From Brachyhypopomus gauderio (Eukaryota > Chordata > Actinopteri > Gymnotiformes > Hypopomidae): 64,000 nucleotides of DNA. Made by a program: the position numbers and the translations under genes. Where the stretch lies: assembly GCF_052324685.1 (NCBI RefSeq), contig NC_135225.1:14588110-14652109 (forward strand). The letters are read 5' to 3'. The notes under the pieces were generated by a model. That model saw nothing but the letters and a program-made list of their open reading frames with translations. It had not been told where the DNA came from and did not search any database. Below, piece by piece: positions 15,715-28,600 of the stretch (its first letter is position 1; every line of letters begins with the position of its first letter).

Positions 15715-15775
15715 CAGACAAGAGGCGGTTAAAACTGACGGGAGTGTTTGTCAACTCTTGTGTTTTCTGAAGAAG
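15715..15775 (+). other. spag5: spag5 5' non-coding exon (approximate start)
   Basis: A segment ending CTGAAGAAG before a GTAAGA donor at 15776. The next acceptor (CATTTTGCAG) ends at 16084, and the start codon is 22 nt further on. The transcription start is only inferred from the CHR position. Confidence 0.5.
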
Positions 15776-16106
15776 GTAAGAACACCAAACACAAAATGGT
15801 CGAATAGGCTGCAGTTAGTAAGTAATTGTTTAACTAACAATCTAGCGGTTTGGTGTTTTGGTCGTTTTTATGATGGTATTTCTCAAACTTAGTGCTTAGT
15901 TTTGGCTATTGGCTGCTTACTTGTTAGCGTTGTTAGCTAGCGAGCTAACATGACAGCGCTAATCACCTCGCTAGTTACTACGAGTATTGATTTAAAGTGT
16001 CATTTAACTCGCTTTAGCTTTGGGACATGTACATTTTTAACTAACTCGCAAAGTAAGCTAACGTGTAGTTACTTCATTTTGCAGAAAACCTCTTTAAAGA
16101 AGAACA

Positions 16107-19100
16107 ATGTCGGCTACCAGAGGAACAGTAAGTAGCCGCGCTACCTAACAGTGTTTTTATTGTGCAAATCCAAATGCAGGTTAATTAAAAGCCCCACTGA
16201 GGTCGCAGGTTCTTTAATATATAAATGTGCAGCACTAACGCCGCGTGTTTACTGTGCAGCCTCTGAGGACCCACAGAACTCCTCTGCGCGATGTGCAGAA
16301 TGAAACGTCCACTACACAGCGACGAACTCCAGCTATTAAATTACCGGACATCACTGACCCTCAGGTCAAATTGTATTCAGTAATGAAACCTGACCCTATG
16401 TACAATTGATTGAGAATTTTGGTAACATTGTCTCTTCCGTCCAAACAGACCGAGAATCTGTGTCGTCTGTCTGGACCGATAGATGACTGGGCCACCATCA
16501 CCGGCCCTGCAACAAATGTCGGCTGCAGAGAAGAAGGTTCAGATTACTTGAACGAATATCAAGGAAATGTCACCTTCAAATCTTTCACATGTGCAGGAGG
16601 GGAAGTTGAACTTTCAGAAGAATCTGGAATGTCTGATGAATCTGCTGTCATTGGAGCTCTAACGCTGGAAGACTGTCCCCAGACGTTCAATATTACAACT
16701 GTAATATGTGAAGAAGATACTGAGACTGCCTTCCGTGACCTGGATAAACATGTTGATCATCCATATAGTAGCCACCCCTGTGATGAGCCTAGCTCTGAGT
16801 TAATTATGACTCGGGATGCGGAGAACCAGGTTCAAGGGGTTCAACAGTCAGACACTGTTTTGTCTGCAGTGTCCGGTCAGACAGAGGCAGCTTCTGAGCA
16901 GGCAGACATCACCTTTAAGTCCTTCTCTTGTCCAGGAGGAGAGATTCAGATTGCAGATATGTCCCTCGCACAAGATGAGTTGCTTAATGCGACGGATGAA
17001 GCAAAGGATGAATTCCAGAGCAATGAAGATGAGGGTGAGATTGAAGATGAGAGTGAGGTTCTCGATGAGCACCCCGGACTCGCGCTGCAACCCAGCCCCC
17101 ATATGGACCACCCCTACTGTCAGCACGACCTGGAACCTCTCAGCCCTACACCCAATGGTTCTGTCAGCCCCAGGTCCGCAGTACTATGCCCCCCACAGGA
17201 GTCTGAGTCTGCTGTTGGGGACCCTGCATACTGTGCTCCAGAGCTCAACACTGCAGCAGAGATTCCACTAGTGGATGTTCAGGGAGACCTCACGCTGAAA
17301 TCACTGTATTACTCTGGAGTTGAGGTGGAGATAGAGAATGCAGACATACAGTCCGAGATGTCTGTGCTTATGAAGGACCTGACCCTGGTTAGTCTTCTCC
17401 AGTCCTCCCTGGGCTGTGACGTCATTCTAAGCGAGGGAGAAGGAACTGCAGTTTTGAGCTCGGGGATCAAACATGCGGATCATCTCTACTGCCACGCTGG
17501 AGACGGTGACATAGGCAGAAATGACCCCGCCCCTCCCTCGGCCCCGGAAACGCCCATCATTTCAGAGTTTACAAGTACCTCCGGCTCACGATGTCTCTCG
17601 GCTGGCTCTCTGGAAAGTTCTGAGACGAATGTGCCAGATCTTGCTGACGCAACTACCAGCGGGTCACAAAAAGTCGTTGGCAGCGCAGTGGAAAGTGAGG
17701 TCTCCGAGATCTCCACAGAGCTTCCAGAGGAGTTGCTTTCTAGCACAGAGGAATCCATCTGGAGCGTTTGTTCTTCTCTGCTGCGTGGCAGTGGAGATGA
17801 GGCAGAAGGTCTTGAAGCCCTGCAGTGTCACATTGCTGCTAATGTTGACGCAGCCAGTGAAGGTCTGTCAGCCTCGTATGGCCCTCCTGTGTTTGACCCA
17901 GCTGAAGTGCAGTTAGACTCTCCTCAGACTCCATCAGAGAACAGAGAAGTTCTTTTAGATGTTTGTAAAAGTGCTGAATCCCGTTTCCACACAACTGACA
18001 CGCCTGCTGAGAATTTTCCGGCCGAATCTGGAAATGTCGGAGGGAGAAACGTTGCCGTGGAGACGAGCGCCGGCAGAGACAGTGCCCTGGGGCTGAGTGG
18101 AGACCACGCCCACACCGACGTGGAAGTCCTTCGCTCTGAGAGCGCGTGCGATGGGCCGTGCGAGCCCGCTTCTCTGCACACCCAACTGAAGCGGTTGAGT
18201 GCTACCTGTCTCCCTGACCCCTTGACCCCCAGGAACCTCCTGAGCGTTGTGCGGGCGGACTCGGAGAGCAGACTATGGGCGGAGCTCTCGGACAGCCCCA
18301 TACCACCACCACAGTTCAACTCCACCGCCCTGCCCTCCACCCCCGCACCATGCCCCAAGCCCAGGGAGAACCCGTCACAGCGGGACCGGGCCCTGCTGGA
18401 TCTGTCTGCCATGGGGAAGGGCCCTCTACAACAGCAGCTGCGCCACATGGCCGAGCTGCTTATTCTGGCCTCCGGGAAGATCGCCGGTCCGGCCACTCCT
18501 GCACCAGGACGCTACTGCAGCGCTGAGGTAGCCACCTCTCCTGTGCAGCAACACAGCGCCTGCGTGTGGACCACTCCGGTACTGCAGGCTGACACGAGCA
18601 CCAACACTTCTGCCCAGATGGAGGTGGTGAAGGACGTTCATGTGTCTGATGCCTGCACTTCCACTGACCCGCTGCTGTGGAGGTGAGTCATCACACCCCG
18701 CTGATGTGTAGACTTAATAATCATCCGTCTTTATAATTGAACAACTATATAATTCGAATTTTCAGTACAATTAAAACTGAAATTATGGGACGACAATGAG
18801 GCCTAAAATTATATTATAATAATTTGTAACATTTATAATGCATTTGACAAGGAAACATGTTATTCAATAGGACAATGTAGTTCTTAAGGTTTGAGTTCGT
18901 CTTTGCAGCTATTTAATACTTAAATAATTTATACATTTCTAAAACTTGAGTTCATTTCTAAAAAGTTCAGTTCTATATTGCGCTGACCGTATGTAGTGAT
19001 GGTGTTGTGGTTGTCCTTGTGCCCGCTCCCACCATGCAGTGTGAACCCCAGCAGTCTGGAGACTCTGTCCAGATCACAGCTGGAGCAGAAGCTCCTCACC

Positions 19101-22100
19101 ACTCTCATCATGGTGGAGGTCCTGTCTCAGCAGCTCTCCTCCACCCAGGCCTCCTGCTCCAGGGTCAGCACCGCCCCCTCTGACCTCAGAGATTGCCTCG
19201 TCCAGACTGACCACACCCAGCTCAGCCAGGTAAGAGTGGGGGCGTCCAGGTACAGGCAGTAATCTACGTGTGTGGGATTGCATTCAAACCAAATCCTCCA
19301 TTTACGTGACTGTCCTGTGTTGCTTATTTATTATATAATTAATGAGTTAATTAGTATTATTATTTTAGGCAGGGCCATACAGAGAGCTGTATGTGAGCGC
19401 TCTGGAGAGGATCAGAGCTCTGGAGGATGACCAGGAGACTCTGGGGAGTTTGCTTCAGGTCCTGCAGCATGTGACTGGCACTCTGGTAGGCCCCGCCCCA
19501 CCCTGCCCCGCCCACACTTGCTCTGTGGTATGTTAGTGTCTGCCATGCTGAGATCTGCCTGTGAAACTGTCCCTCCACAGACCAGCGTCAGGAGCAGCAC
19601 GGCCGAGACCCTGGGCAGCCTGAGGCAGGTCGAACGCCTCGTTAATGATGACCAGGAAGTCCTCTCCAAGCAGGTGGGACTATAAAGTATGGACTATACA
19701 GTATGGACCGCTAGGAGCTGGGCTGACCAGTGCAGGATGGGTTCCTTGGTCCACTCAAGGGTTCTTCGTCCTCTCTGCCTAGGCAGTTGTTTAGTTGCCA
19801 CTGTTGCCCCTGGTTTGCGCAGATGTCACTGATAGTCGTGTGTGTGTGTGGGGGGGGCGTGTTTAGGTTCGTGAGATGAAGGCTCTCTATAGCAGGTGTG
19901 TGGGGACTCTGAGGAAGATGGAGCAGAAGACCAAGGCCTGCTTACAGGAGAGAGAGGACATGAGAGACCGCATGAACGAAGCAGTGAACGAGAGACTTAC
20001 GGTATCTCACCGTACACATGCACGCGCAGGCGTACACCATACACGCACCTGGCATACACCATGAGTACGAGAATGGAGGAGGCACTGTAGGAGAGACACA
20101 CCCTGACGCCTTATACCACCACCACACACCCTACACGCACCCTGACACCTTATACCACCACCACACACCCTACACACACCCTGACACCTTATACCACCAC
20201 ACACCCTACACGCACCCTGACGCCTTATACCACCACCACACACCCTACACGCACCCTGACGCCTTATACCACCACCACACACCCTACACACACCCTGACA
20301 CCTTATACCACCACACACCCTACACGCACCCTGACGCCTTATACCACCACCACACACCCTACACGCACCCTGACGCCTTATACCACCACCACACACCCTA
20401 CACACACCCTGACACCTTATACCACCACACACCCTACACGCACCCCCTACACACACCCTGACACCTTATACCACCATACACCCTACATACACCTTGACAC
20501 CTTATACCACCATACACCCTACATACACCCTGACACCTTATACCACCATACACCCTACACACACCCCCTACACACACCCTGACACCTTATACCACCATAC
20601 ACCCTACACACACCCTGACACCTTATACCACCATACACCCTACATACACCCTGACACCTTATACCACCATACACCCTACATACACCCTGACACCTTATAC
20701 CACCATACACCCTACACACACCCTGACACCTTATACCACCATACACCCTACATACACCCTGACACCTTATACCACCATACACCCTACATACACCCTGACA
20801 CCTTATACCACCATACACCCTACACACACCCTGACACCTTATACCACCACACACCCTACACACACCCTGACACCTTATACCACCACCACACACCCTACAT
20901 ACACCCTGACACCTTATACCACCATACACCCTACACACACCCTGACACCTTATACCACCATACACCCTACATACACCCTGACGCCTTATACCACCACCAC
21001 ACACCCTACACACACCCTGACACCTTATACCACCATACACCCTACATACACCCTGACGCCTTATACCACCACCACACACCCTACACGCACCCTGACACCT
21101 TATACCACCACCACACACCCTACACACACCCTGACACCTTATACCACCATACACCCTACATACACCCTGACGCCTTATACCACCACCACACACCCTACAC
21201 GCACCCTGACACCTTATACCACCATACACCCTACATACACCTTGACACCTTATACCACCATACACCCTACATACACCCTGACACCTTATACCACCACACA
21301 CCCTACACGCACCCCCTACACACACCCTGACACCTTATACCACCATACACCCTACATACACCTTGACACCTTATACCACCATACACCCTACATACACCCT
21401 GACACCTTATACCACCATACACCCTACACACACCCCCTACACACACCCTGACACCTTATACCACCATACACCCTACACACACCCTGACACCTTATACCAC
21501 CATACACCCTACACACACCCTGACACCTTATACCACCATACACCCTACATACACCCTGACACCTTATACCACCATACACCCTACACACACCCTGACACCT
21601 TATACCACCATACACCCTACATACACCCTGACACCTTATACCACCATACACCCTACATACACCCTGACACCTTATACCACCATACACCCTACACACACCC
21701 TGACACCTTATACCACCACACACCCTACACACACCCTGACACCTTATACCACCACCACACACCCTACATACACCCTGACGCCTTATACCACCATACACCC
21801 TGACACCTTATACCACCATACACCCTGACACCTTATACCACCATACACCCTGACACCTTATACCACCATACACCCTGACACCTTATACCACCATACACCC
21901 TGACGCCTTATACCACCATACACCCTGACGCCTTATACCACCATACACCCTGACGCCTTATACCACCATACACCCTGACGCCTTATACCACCACACACCC
22001 TACACACACCCTGACACCTTATACCACCACCACACACCCTACATACACCCTGACACCTTATACCACCATACACCCTGACACCTTATACCACCATACACCC

Positions 22101-23614
22101 TGACACCTTATACCACCATACACCCTGACACCTTATACCACCACCACGCACCCTGACGCCTTATACCACCACCACGCACCCTGACGCCTTATACCACCAC
22201 CACGCACCCTGACGCCTTATACCACCACCACGCACCCTGACGCCTTATACCACCACCACACACACCCTGACACCTTGTGTGTGTGTGTGTAGGTGTTGCG
22301 GGTGCTGGAGCAGCTGCGTGCCCATCACACTGCGCAGGTGTCGGAGCTGCAGGAAGAGGTCGGATCCCAGCAGGTCCTGACTGCTGCTCTCACACACACT
22401 CATCCACAACTGGTGAGCAGCGCACATCCACCCACAGAGCACTACCTCTTCCTCCACCCCCTCTCACTCCTTCACTCCACCCCCTCTCACTCCTTCACCC
22501 TGCCCCCCTCTCACTCCTTCACCCTGCCCCCCTCTCACTCCTTCACCCTGCCCCCCCTCACTCCTTCACCCTGCCCCCCCCTCACTCCTTCACCCTGCCC
22601 CCCCCTCACTCCTTCACCCTGCCCCCCCCCCCCCCCCCCCCCTCACTCCTTCACCCTGCCCCCCCCCCCCCCCCCCCCCTCACTCCTTCACCCTGGCCCC
22701 CCTTCACTCCTTCACCCTGGCCCCCTCTCACTCTTGTTCTGTGGTTTATTTGTGCCGTGTGGTCAGGTTGAGCTGAACCGGTCGAGTGTGGAGTCCGTCA
22801 GTGCTGCCTGTGTCCTCCTCAGAGAGACGACGGAAGACCACGCTCACCTGGCTGAGGAGGTGTGACACCTCCCCTCCTTCTCCTCCTCCTCCTCCTCCTC
22901 CTCACCCACAGAGGTTTAGCTGAGGCTCACGAAGAATGCTCTTGACTTACGATTCACTCTTGAGCTGTTGCTGAAAAATAACACATGGACGATATGTGAC
23001 ATCTTAAACATGTTTATGAAGTTTTTTCTTAATGGAGCAGTCACAAATGTATGTCAAACATGTTATCACAGCTCACTTCTGCATTGACTGCTGAGTGTGT
23101 CTGAGTCTTTTGAATGGAATTGCAGTCCCAAGGTAAATTTGTGCTCTTTCCTCTGCGTGTTTAGCTGCATAAAACTCATCAGCTGCTCCAGAGGACGAGC
23201 GCAGTACTGTCCAGGCTCCAGCAGAGGGCGCTAGCTGCAGTGGAGCAGAGTTGGCAGTACCAGGCAGAGAGAGACGCAGCACTGGAGGACAGAGGCCAGG
23301 TCAGGCCTGTTCACCAGCCTCACCCACTCACCATCTAACTCTCCCCACCACCACCACTATTGGAGGGAGCCCTGCTCCTTGGCTCTTGTCTTACTCCACC
23401 CTTCTCTCTGTGGTACCCAAGTTGGAGACTGAGCTGCAGCAGACCCAGTGTAGCCTGCGAGACGCCGACCTGCACATTGCAGACCTGAACACGCAGGTTA
23501 CCATCCTGTCTTCAGGTGGGAGGACTGAGTGAGCCGGCTTGAAGTAATGGAGCATAACGTTAGATGGTCACATGGGCATAACCAATATTTGAGATGAACA
23601 GGAGACTTGTATTA

Positions 23615-23660
<46 letters not shown>

Positions 23661-25275
23661 ACAGAGATGGCGGTTCTGCGTGAGCAGTTGGTCGAGGTAG
23701 AGGAGGAGCGTACTCAGTTGCAGGTGAAGAGTACGGAGCTGTCGGCGACCGTCTCCTCCTCCCTTGCCTCCTACGCCTTTCTAGAGCAGGCCCTCGCCTC
23801 CGAGACCAGCAAGTACGAACTCCACCCTTGAACTCCTCCACCCTTGAACTCCTCCACTCACCTGAGCTGTGTTTGTTCTACACACACGTACAGACTCGGT
23901 GATGTGTTCCATACTGCAGCTCAACTGCTGCTCTGGTGTTTATCACTGCAGGTTGCAGCATTCTCTGCATGAATGCCAGGAAGCCACGGAGAAGGCCAGC
24001 ACGTATGTAACCCACTACCACACACGCATACTCCTGCTACCACACACGCACACACACACACACTAGTCTACTCCCGTTTGTTCACTTAAGAGTCGGTCCA
24101 ACTCCTGCAGGAACTACACATTGGTATAGATGGACCTGGCTGTCGTACACTTGCCTATACATAACAGACTGGAGTCATGAGTGTGGAAGGGAAAGCCAGT
24201 AAATACTTGTGATAGATGAATGACTGGCACACCTTCCATGACATCAAAGGCCCCAAATCACTACCTCCACCCTCACCACTAGGGGGCATGAGCTGCATAC
24301 GTGCGCCCTCACCACTAGGGGGCATGAGCTGCATACGTGCGCCCTCACCACTAGGGGGCATGAGCTGCATACGTGCGCCCTCACCACTAGGGTTCCTGAG
24401 CTGCATACGTGCGCCCTCACCACTAGGGTTCTCTGAGCTGCATACGTGCGCCCTCACCACTAGGGTTCTCTGAGCTGCATACGTGCGCCCTCACCACTAG
24501 GGTTCTCTGAGCTGCATACGTGCGCCCTCACCACTAGGGGGCATGAGCTGCATACGTGCGCCCTCACCACTAGGGGGCATGAGCTGCATACGCGCGCCCT
24601 CACCACTAGGGGGCATGAGCTTGATATGAAACGTATTAAAACGTAATGGCCCTGGAGCAAGGTAAACCCCTCTATGGAACGTACCACTGACTGATAAGAG
24701 GGGGAATTGACATAAGACAATCACAGGACTGAAGTACAGCACAGAGCCAGTAATTATGGCAACACAAGATCAAGCACTAAGCATTAGGCCATTCAGGGGA
24801 GGATCACATTGGACAAACTTCAACATGCGGAAAACAACCATTATAATAGATGTTGGACTCTAAAGTGATTAAAAGATCCAAAAGTAAGAATATGAGGGGG
24901 GGGGTACTGAAACAGGAGGGGTAGGAGGTTGTCCAAGTGGTAATGGGGTCACTTGGGGCTGTGACCCCTGAACTGCAGGAGTGTCTCCAGCAGTGAAGTA
25001 AACTGAAGTAGAAAGCAGCAGTGCCATCACGCCTCGTCCCTTTGGTAGCTTGAGGACCATCTCGTGTGTGTGTGTGTCCTTCAGCCTCCAGACTGCTCTG
25101 CAGGAATCCCAGCGGCGGGTGGAGGAGCTGGAGGAGGTGCTGGATCAGAGGACCGCCCTGCTGACCCAGCTCCACGCAGAGGTGGAGGCTCAGCGTCTGC
25201 AGCTACGCCGCCTCTCACAGGTGGAGTCTGAGCTCTTCAGCGCCCGGGAGATGAGTGAGGTGAGACCAGGAGCCT

Positions 25276-25341
<66 letters not shown>

Positions 25342-25376
25342 CAAAACTGCCTGCTCCGTCGGCACACTTGCATATT

Positions 25377-25412
<36 letters not shown>

Positions 25413-25657
25413 TTATAGTTCCTGCAGGTGGAGACCGAGATGAGCCGTGAGCAGCTGGTCGAGAGTGAGAACCTCCTCCGCTTACACCTGCAGGGGCTAC
25501 GGGAGAGAAACCTGGAGTGTGAGGACCTTAGATTGGCCCTGGAGCAGCTCCGGTAACTAACCACACACACACACACACACACACACTCCTGTTGTACAGC
25601 TGATTTTTTTTATTTATTATTTTATTATTATAACAATCAATCAGTGAACATGGGGTA

Positions 25658-25690
<33 letters not shown>

Positions 25691-28600
25691 TCTGGAGAGG
25701 GCCTCTCTTCAGGAGGAGGTGGACGGCACGCGTGCTAAAGCTCGCAGCATGCTGTTGGAGCAGGGGGAGCAGCTGGCTCAGGCCATGCTGGACGTGTCCC
25801 TCCTCCACAACCGTGTGCGCAGCCTCACCTCCACCACCCGCAGCTACACCACCTCCACCACGGTACGTCTGCACTGGCCTCCGTCCACCACACCCACTTC
25901 ATCCCCATGGCGGCAGCAGCACGTTCCAGAGGGTCTGGGCTCTCACGTTGATGCGCTTGGACACGCATGAGCTGCCCGTAGTTAAAGAGCTCGACACCAT
26001 GTGCAGGCCTGATAGTTTTCAGGCGCCACGCCGAATTCCGGTGTACCGACATGTCCGCGAGAAAAAAAACATTTGAGGGGGGAGGGGGGGGGGGGATCCG
26101 TCAAATCATAATGATAAACCACACGCGCGCGCATGCTATCTGTTTTGAGGCCGAAATATGATCCTTATGATCCTTACGAGGTTCCCAAGTTACGATTTTT
26201 CGTGGTTACTACACATCTCCCATTTACTGTATAAAGCCTCGTTTGGACCTAAGTGGTTCTGCGTCGTAAACGAAACTTGGTGTTTGGTGTGCGCGGCGTC
26301 AGGATTAGTTAAACGCAGCTATGGATAAAGGTATTTGCCAAAAGGCTAGCTTTAGGATAGGATAACTGCGTGTAGTACGTTATTTACGTACAGTATGTAC
26401 GTATGTTCCGATTTACACCGAAAATTGATTTACGACGGATCAATGTCGTAACCCGGGGACCGCCTGTATTTCAGACATCGGAAGAGCTTCAGAGGTAGAT
26501 ACAAGATAAATTCAGTATTTTATCTTTATTCTGATTTACGTTAAATTTTTATCAGAAATATAAGTGTTTTTTTTTTTTTTTTTTTGAGCCGGTACAGGCA
26601 GGGGCGCAGATGGAAATTCTGAAGTGAGGGGGACCAAGCTGTACTATATATATATATATAATATAAATCTTATAATAATAATAAGATATATATAATAATA
26701 TAAATCTGGAGGGGACATGTCCCCCTCCGTCCCCAGTGCCATCTGCGCCCCTGGGTACAGGTGGTCAGACGATCTGGTTCATCCTGGCCGCCTTACGGCG
26801 TAAGGTGTAATACATGAACAAAAGCACAAAATGTATGTCCTAATAAACCAACACAAAATATTTATTAAATTTACACACTTTGTGTGTTTGTCTGGTTGTT
26901 TGGTTCCTTTTGGGGTTTGTGTGTGTCTGTTTTTTTGTTTACTCGGTAAATGTTGACGATTCGTGTAGGGGCTTCCGGTTCCTTTCTCATCACAGCCTCA
27001 AAAATAACGTAAAATGTCTGTCGTTTTTCACACTCCCTGTGGTTATTATGAAGTGGTGACGCAGTGGTGCGTCTCTTGTCCACAGGACTGCTGGCCCTTA
27101 CGATCCTCCCGTGTTTTAGTGCTCACACCAGGGTCTCTTCAGTCTCTTCCCTCAGTTACTCCTTTCACCCCAAGGAGGTCATCACCACCACTGCTGCCTT
27201 TGGCTTTGATAACGCTGTTTGGAGATGGTATCTACTGTTAAAAGCAGAAGTTCTATACGTTGGAAAACTCACTTCACTTGTGCTGTTCCCCCAAATTGAT
27301 GTCCCCAGAGCTCTGATCCTGCAGGCCTGGACGTGGCTGCCCAGCGCCCCCTACAGACCCCCCGCCGACCCTGCACGTCTTTCCTCAACTCCGTCATGTT
27401 GGCCCTCACTGAGGAGCAGCAGTGTGAAACAGTGCCACCTGCAGATCAAGGTCTGTTACTGCATTGCGTCCCACTCTGACGTCACTGACCTCCATCGCAG
27501 TGCTGGGGGGGGCTTGTCTTGGCTTCGTGGGCAATGTCAGCACGAGCTGAAGTGTCTCTCTGTGCACCTGCAGGGGAGGCGGAGCCGGGCGATGTCATTG
27601 GTGGGAGCAGCAGTGCCTTCACACGCATCACTGTGGCTGTACCCCAACATGTTGAAGGTACCGTGGGCCTGGCTTCCTCAGCCCTGCCTTATCTTCACCA
27701 CCTGGATCTCTCCCTCTCCACATTTGAATATCAAATACTAACGTGAAGGCTATGTCTCCATGCAAACAGATTTCACTTATATTTTTGTTATGCAAAATTA
27801 GTAATTCAAACCTTTTGGGACAAGATGTATTTTCAGATTGTACGGCAGAATGCATTTGTTGCGTGCTGTGAGGAGGGCGTGTTCACCCTCAGGGATGATG
27901 AGTGCATTCACACTGGTCACACTAGTGATTTACCTGTGCCTCCACACAACACAGATGTCTGTCATCTGTCTTGTTTTGCTGTGTTGTGCAAGATCAGCTT
28001 GTATTGTACTTCATGGTTGATTACATGCCGTGTTTTATGTGTTTTGTGCTGTTATGTATGTCATGTCTTGTGTGTGTAGAGGAGAGCAGTAACACACTTG
28101 TGGGGCTGGTATCTTCTCTGGGAGACAGTGTGTCCGATTTCCAGTCTGCTGTCCAACAGCTGAAAGAACATAAAGACTCTGAAGTACAGAGCCTGCAGAG
28201 TGAAGTGTAAGACCAGCCTCTCTCTCTCCTTTATGATGTCAGACCAGCCTCTCTCTCTCTCTCAATTCAATTCAATTCAATAATGCTTTATTGGCATGAA
28301 TGTAACCAGGTACACTATTGCCAAAGCAGGCAAACAATATACAAATAAATATCATTTAAAAAAAATACAATACAAATCAATATAAATCAATACACAAAAT
28401 AATAAAACTACTATTACTCTACTACTACCACTAATACTACCACTACTACTATAACTACTATTACTGCTACTACCACTAATAACAACAATAATAAAACAAT
28501 AACAATAAAAACAGATACAATTATAATAGATATATATATATATCTATATATTCTATAATATATCTATAATATTTAACTCTATATATTCATAGAGTTAAAT

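Noticed and set aside
20018-21803. Long open frames (up to 278 codons) on both strands with THPDTLYHH or [11 protein letters not shown] repeats
   Set aside because: They come from a stop-free 36/39-bp VNTR within spag5 intron 7, between exons that splice in frame without it.
25825-26052. Minus-strand 75-codon frame overlapping spag5 exon 16 and the following intron, with protein-like composition
   Set aside because: I could not match it to any family and it partly lies antisense to a firm exon. It might be a decayed fragment of another gene; a protein search would settle it.
27064-27250. Possible extra spag5 exon (AG at about 27151, GT at 27228)
   Set aside because: Exon 16 joins exon 17 in phase without it and its translation does not form the expected coiled coil.
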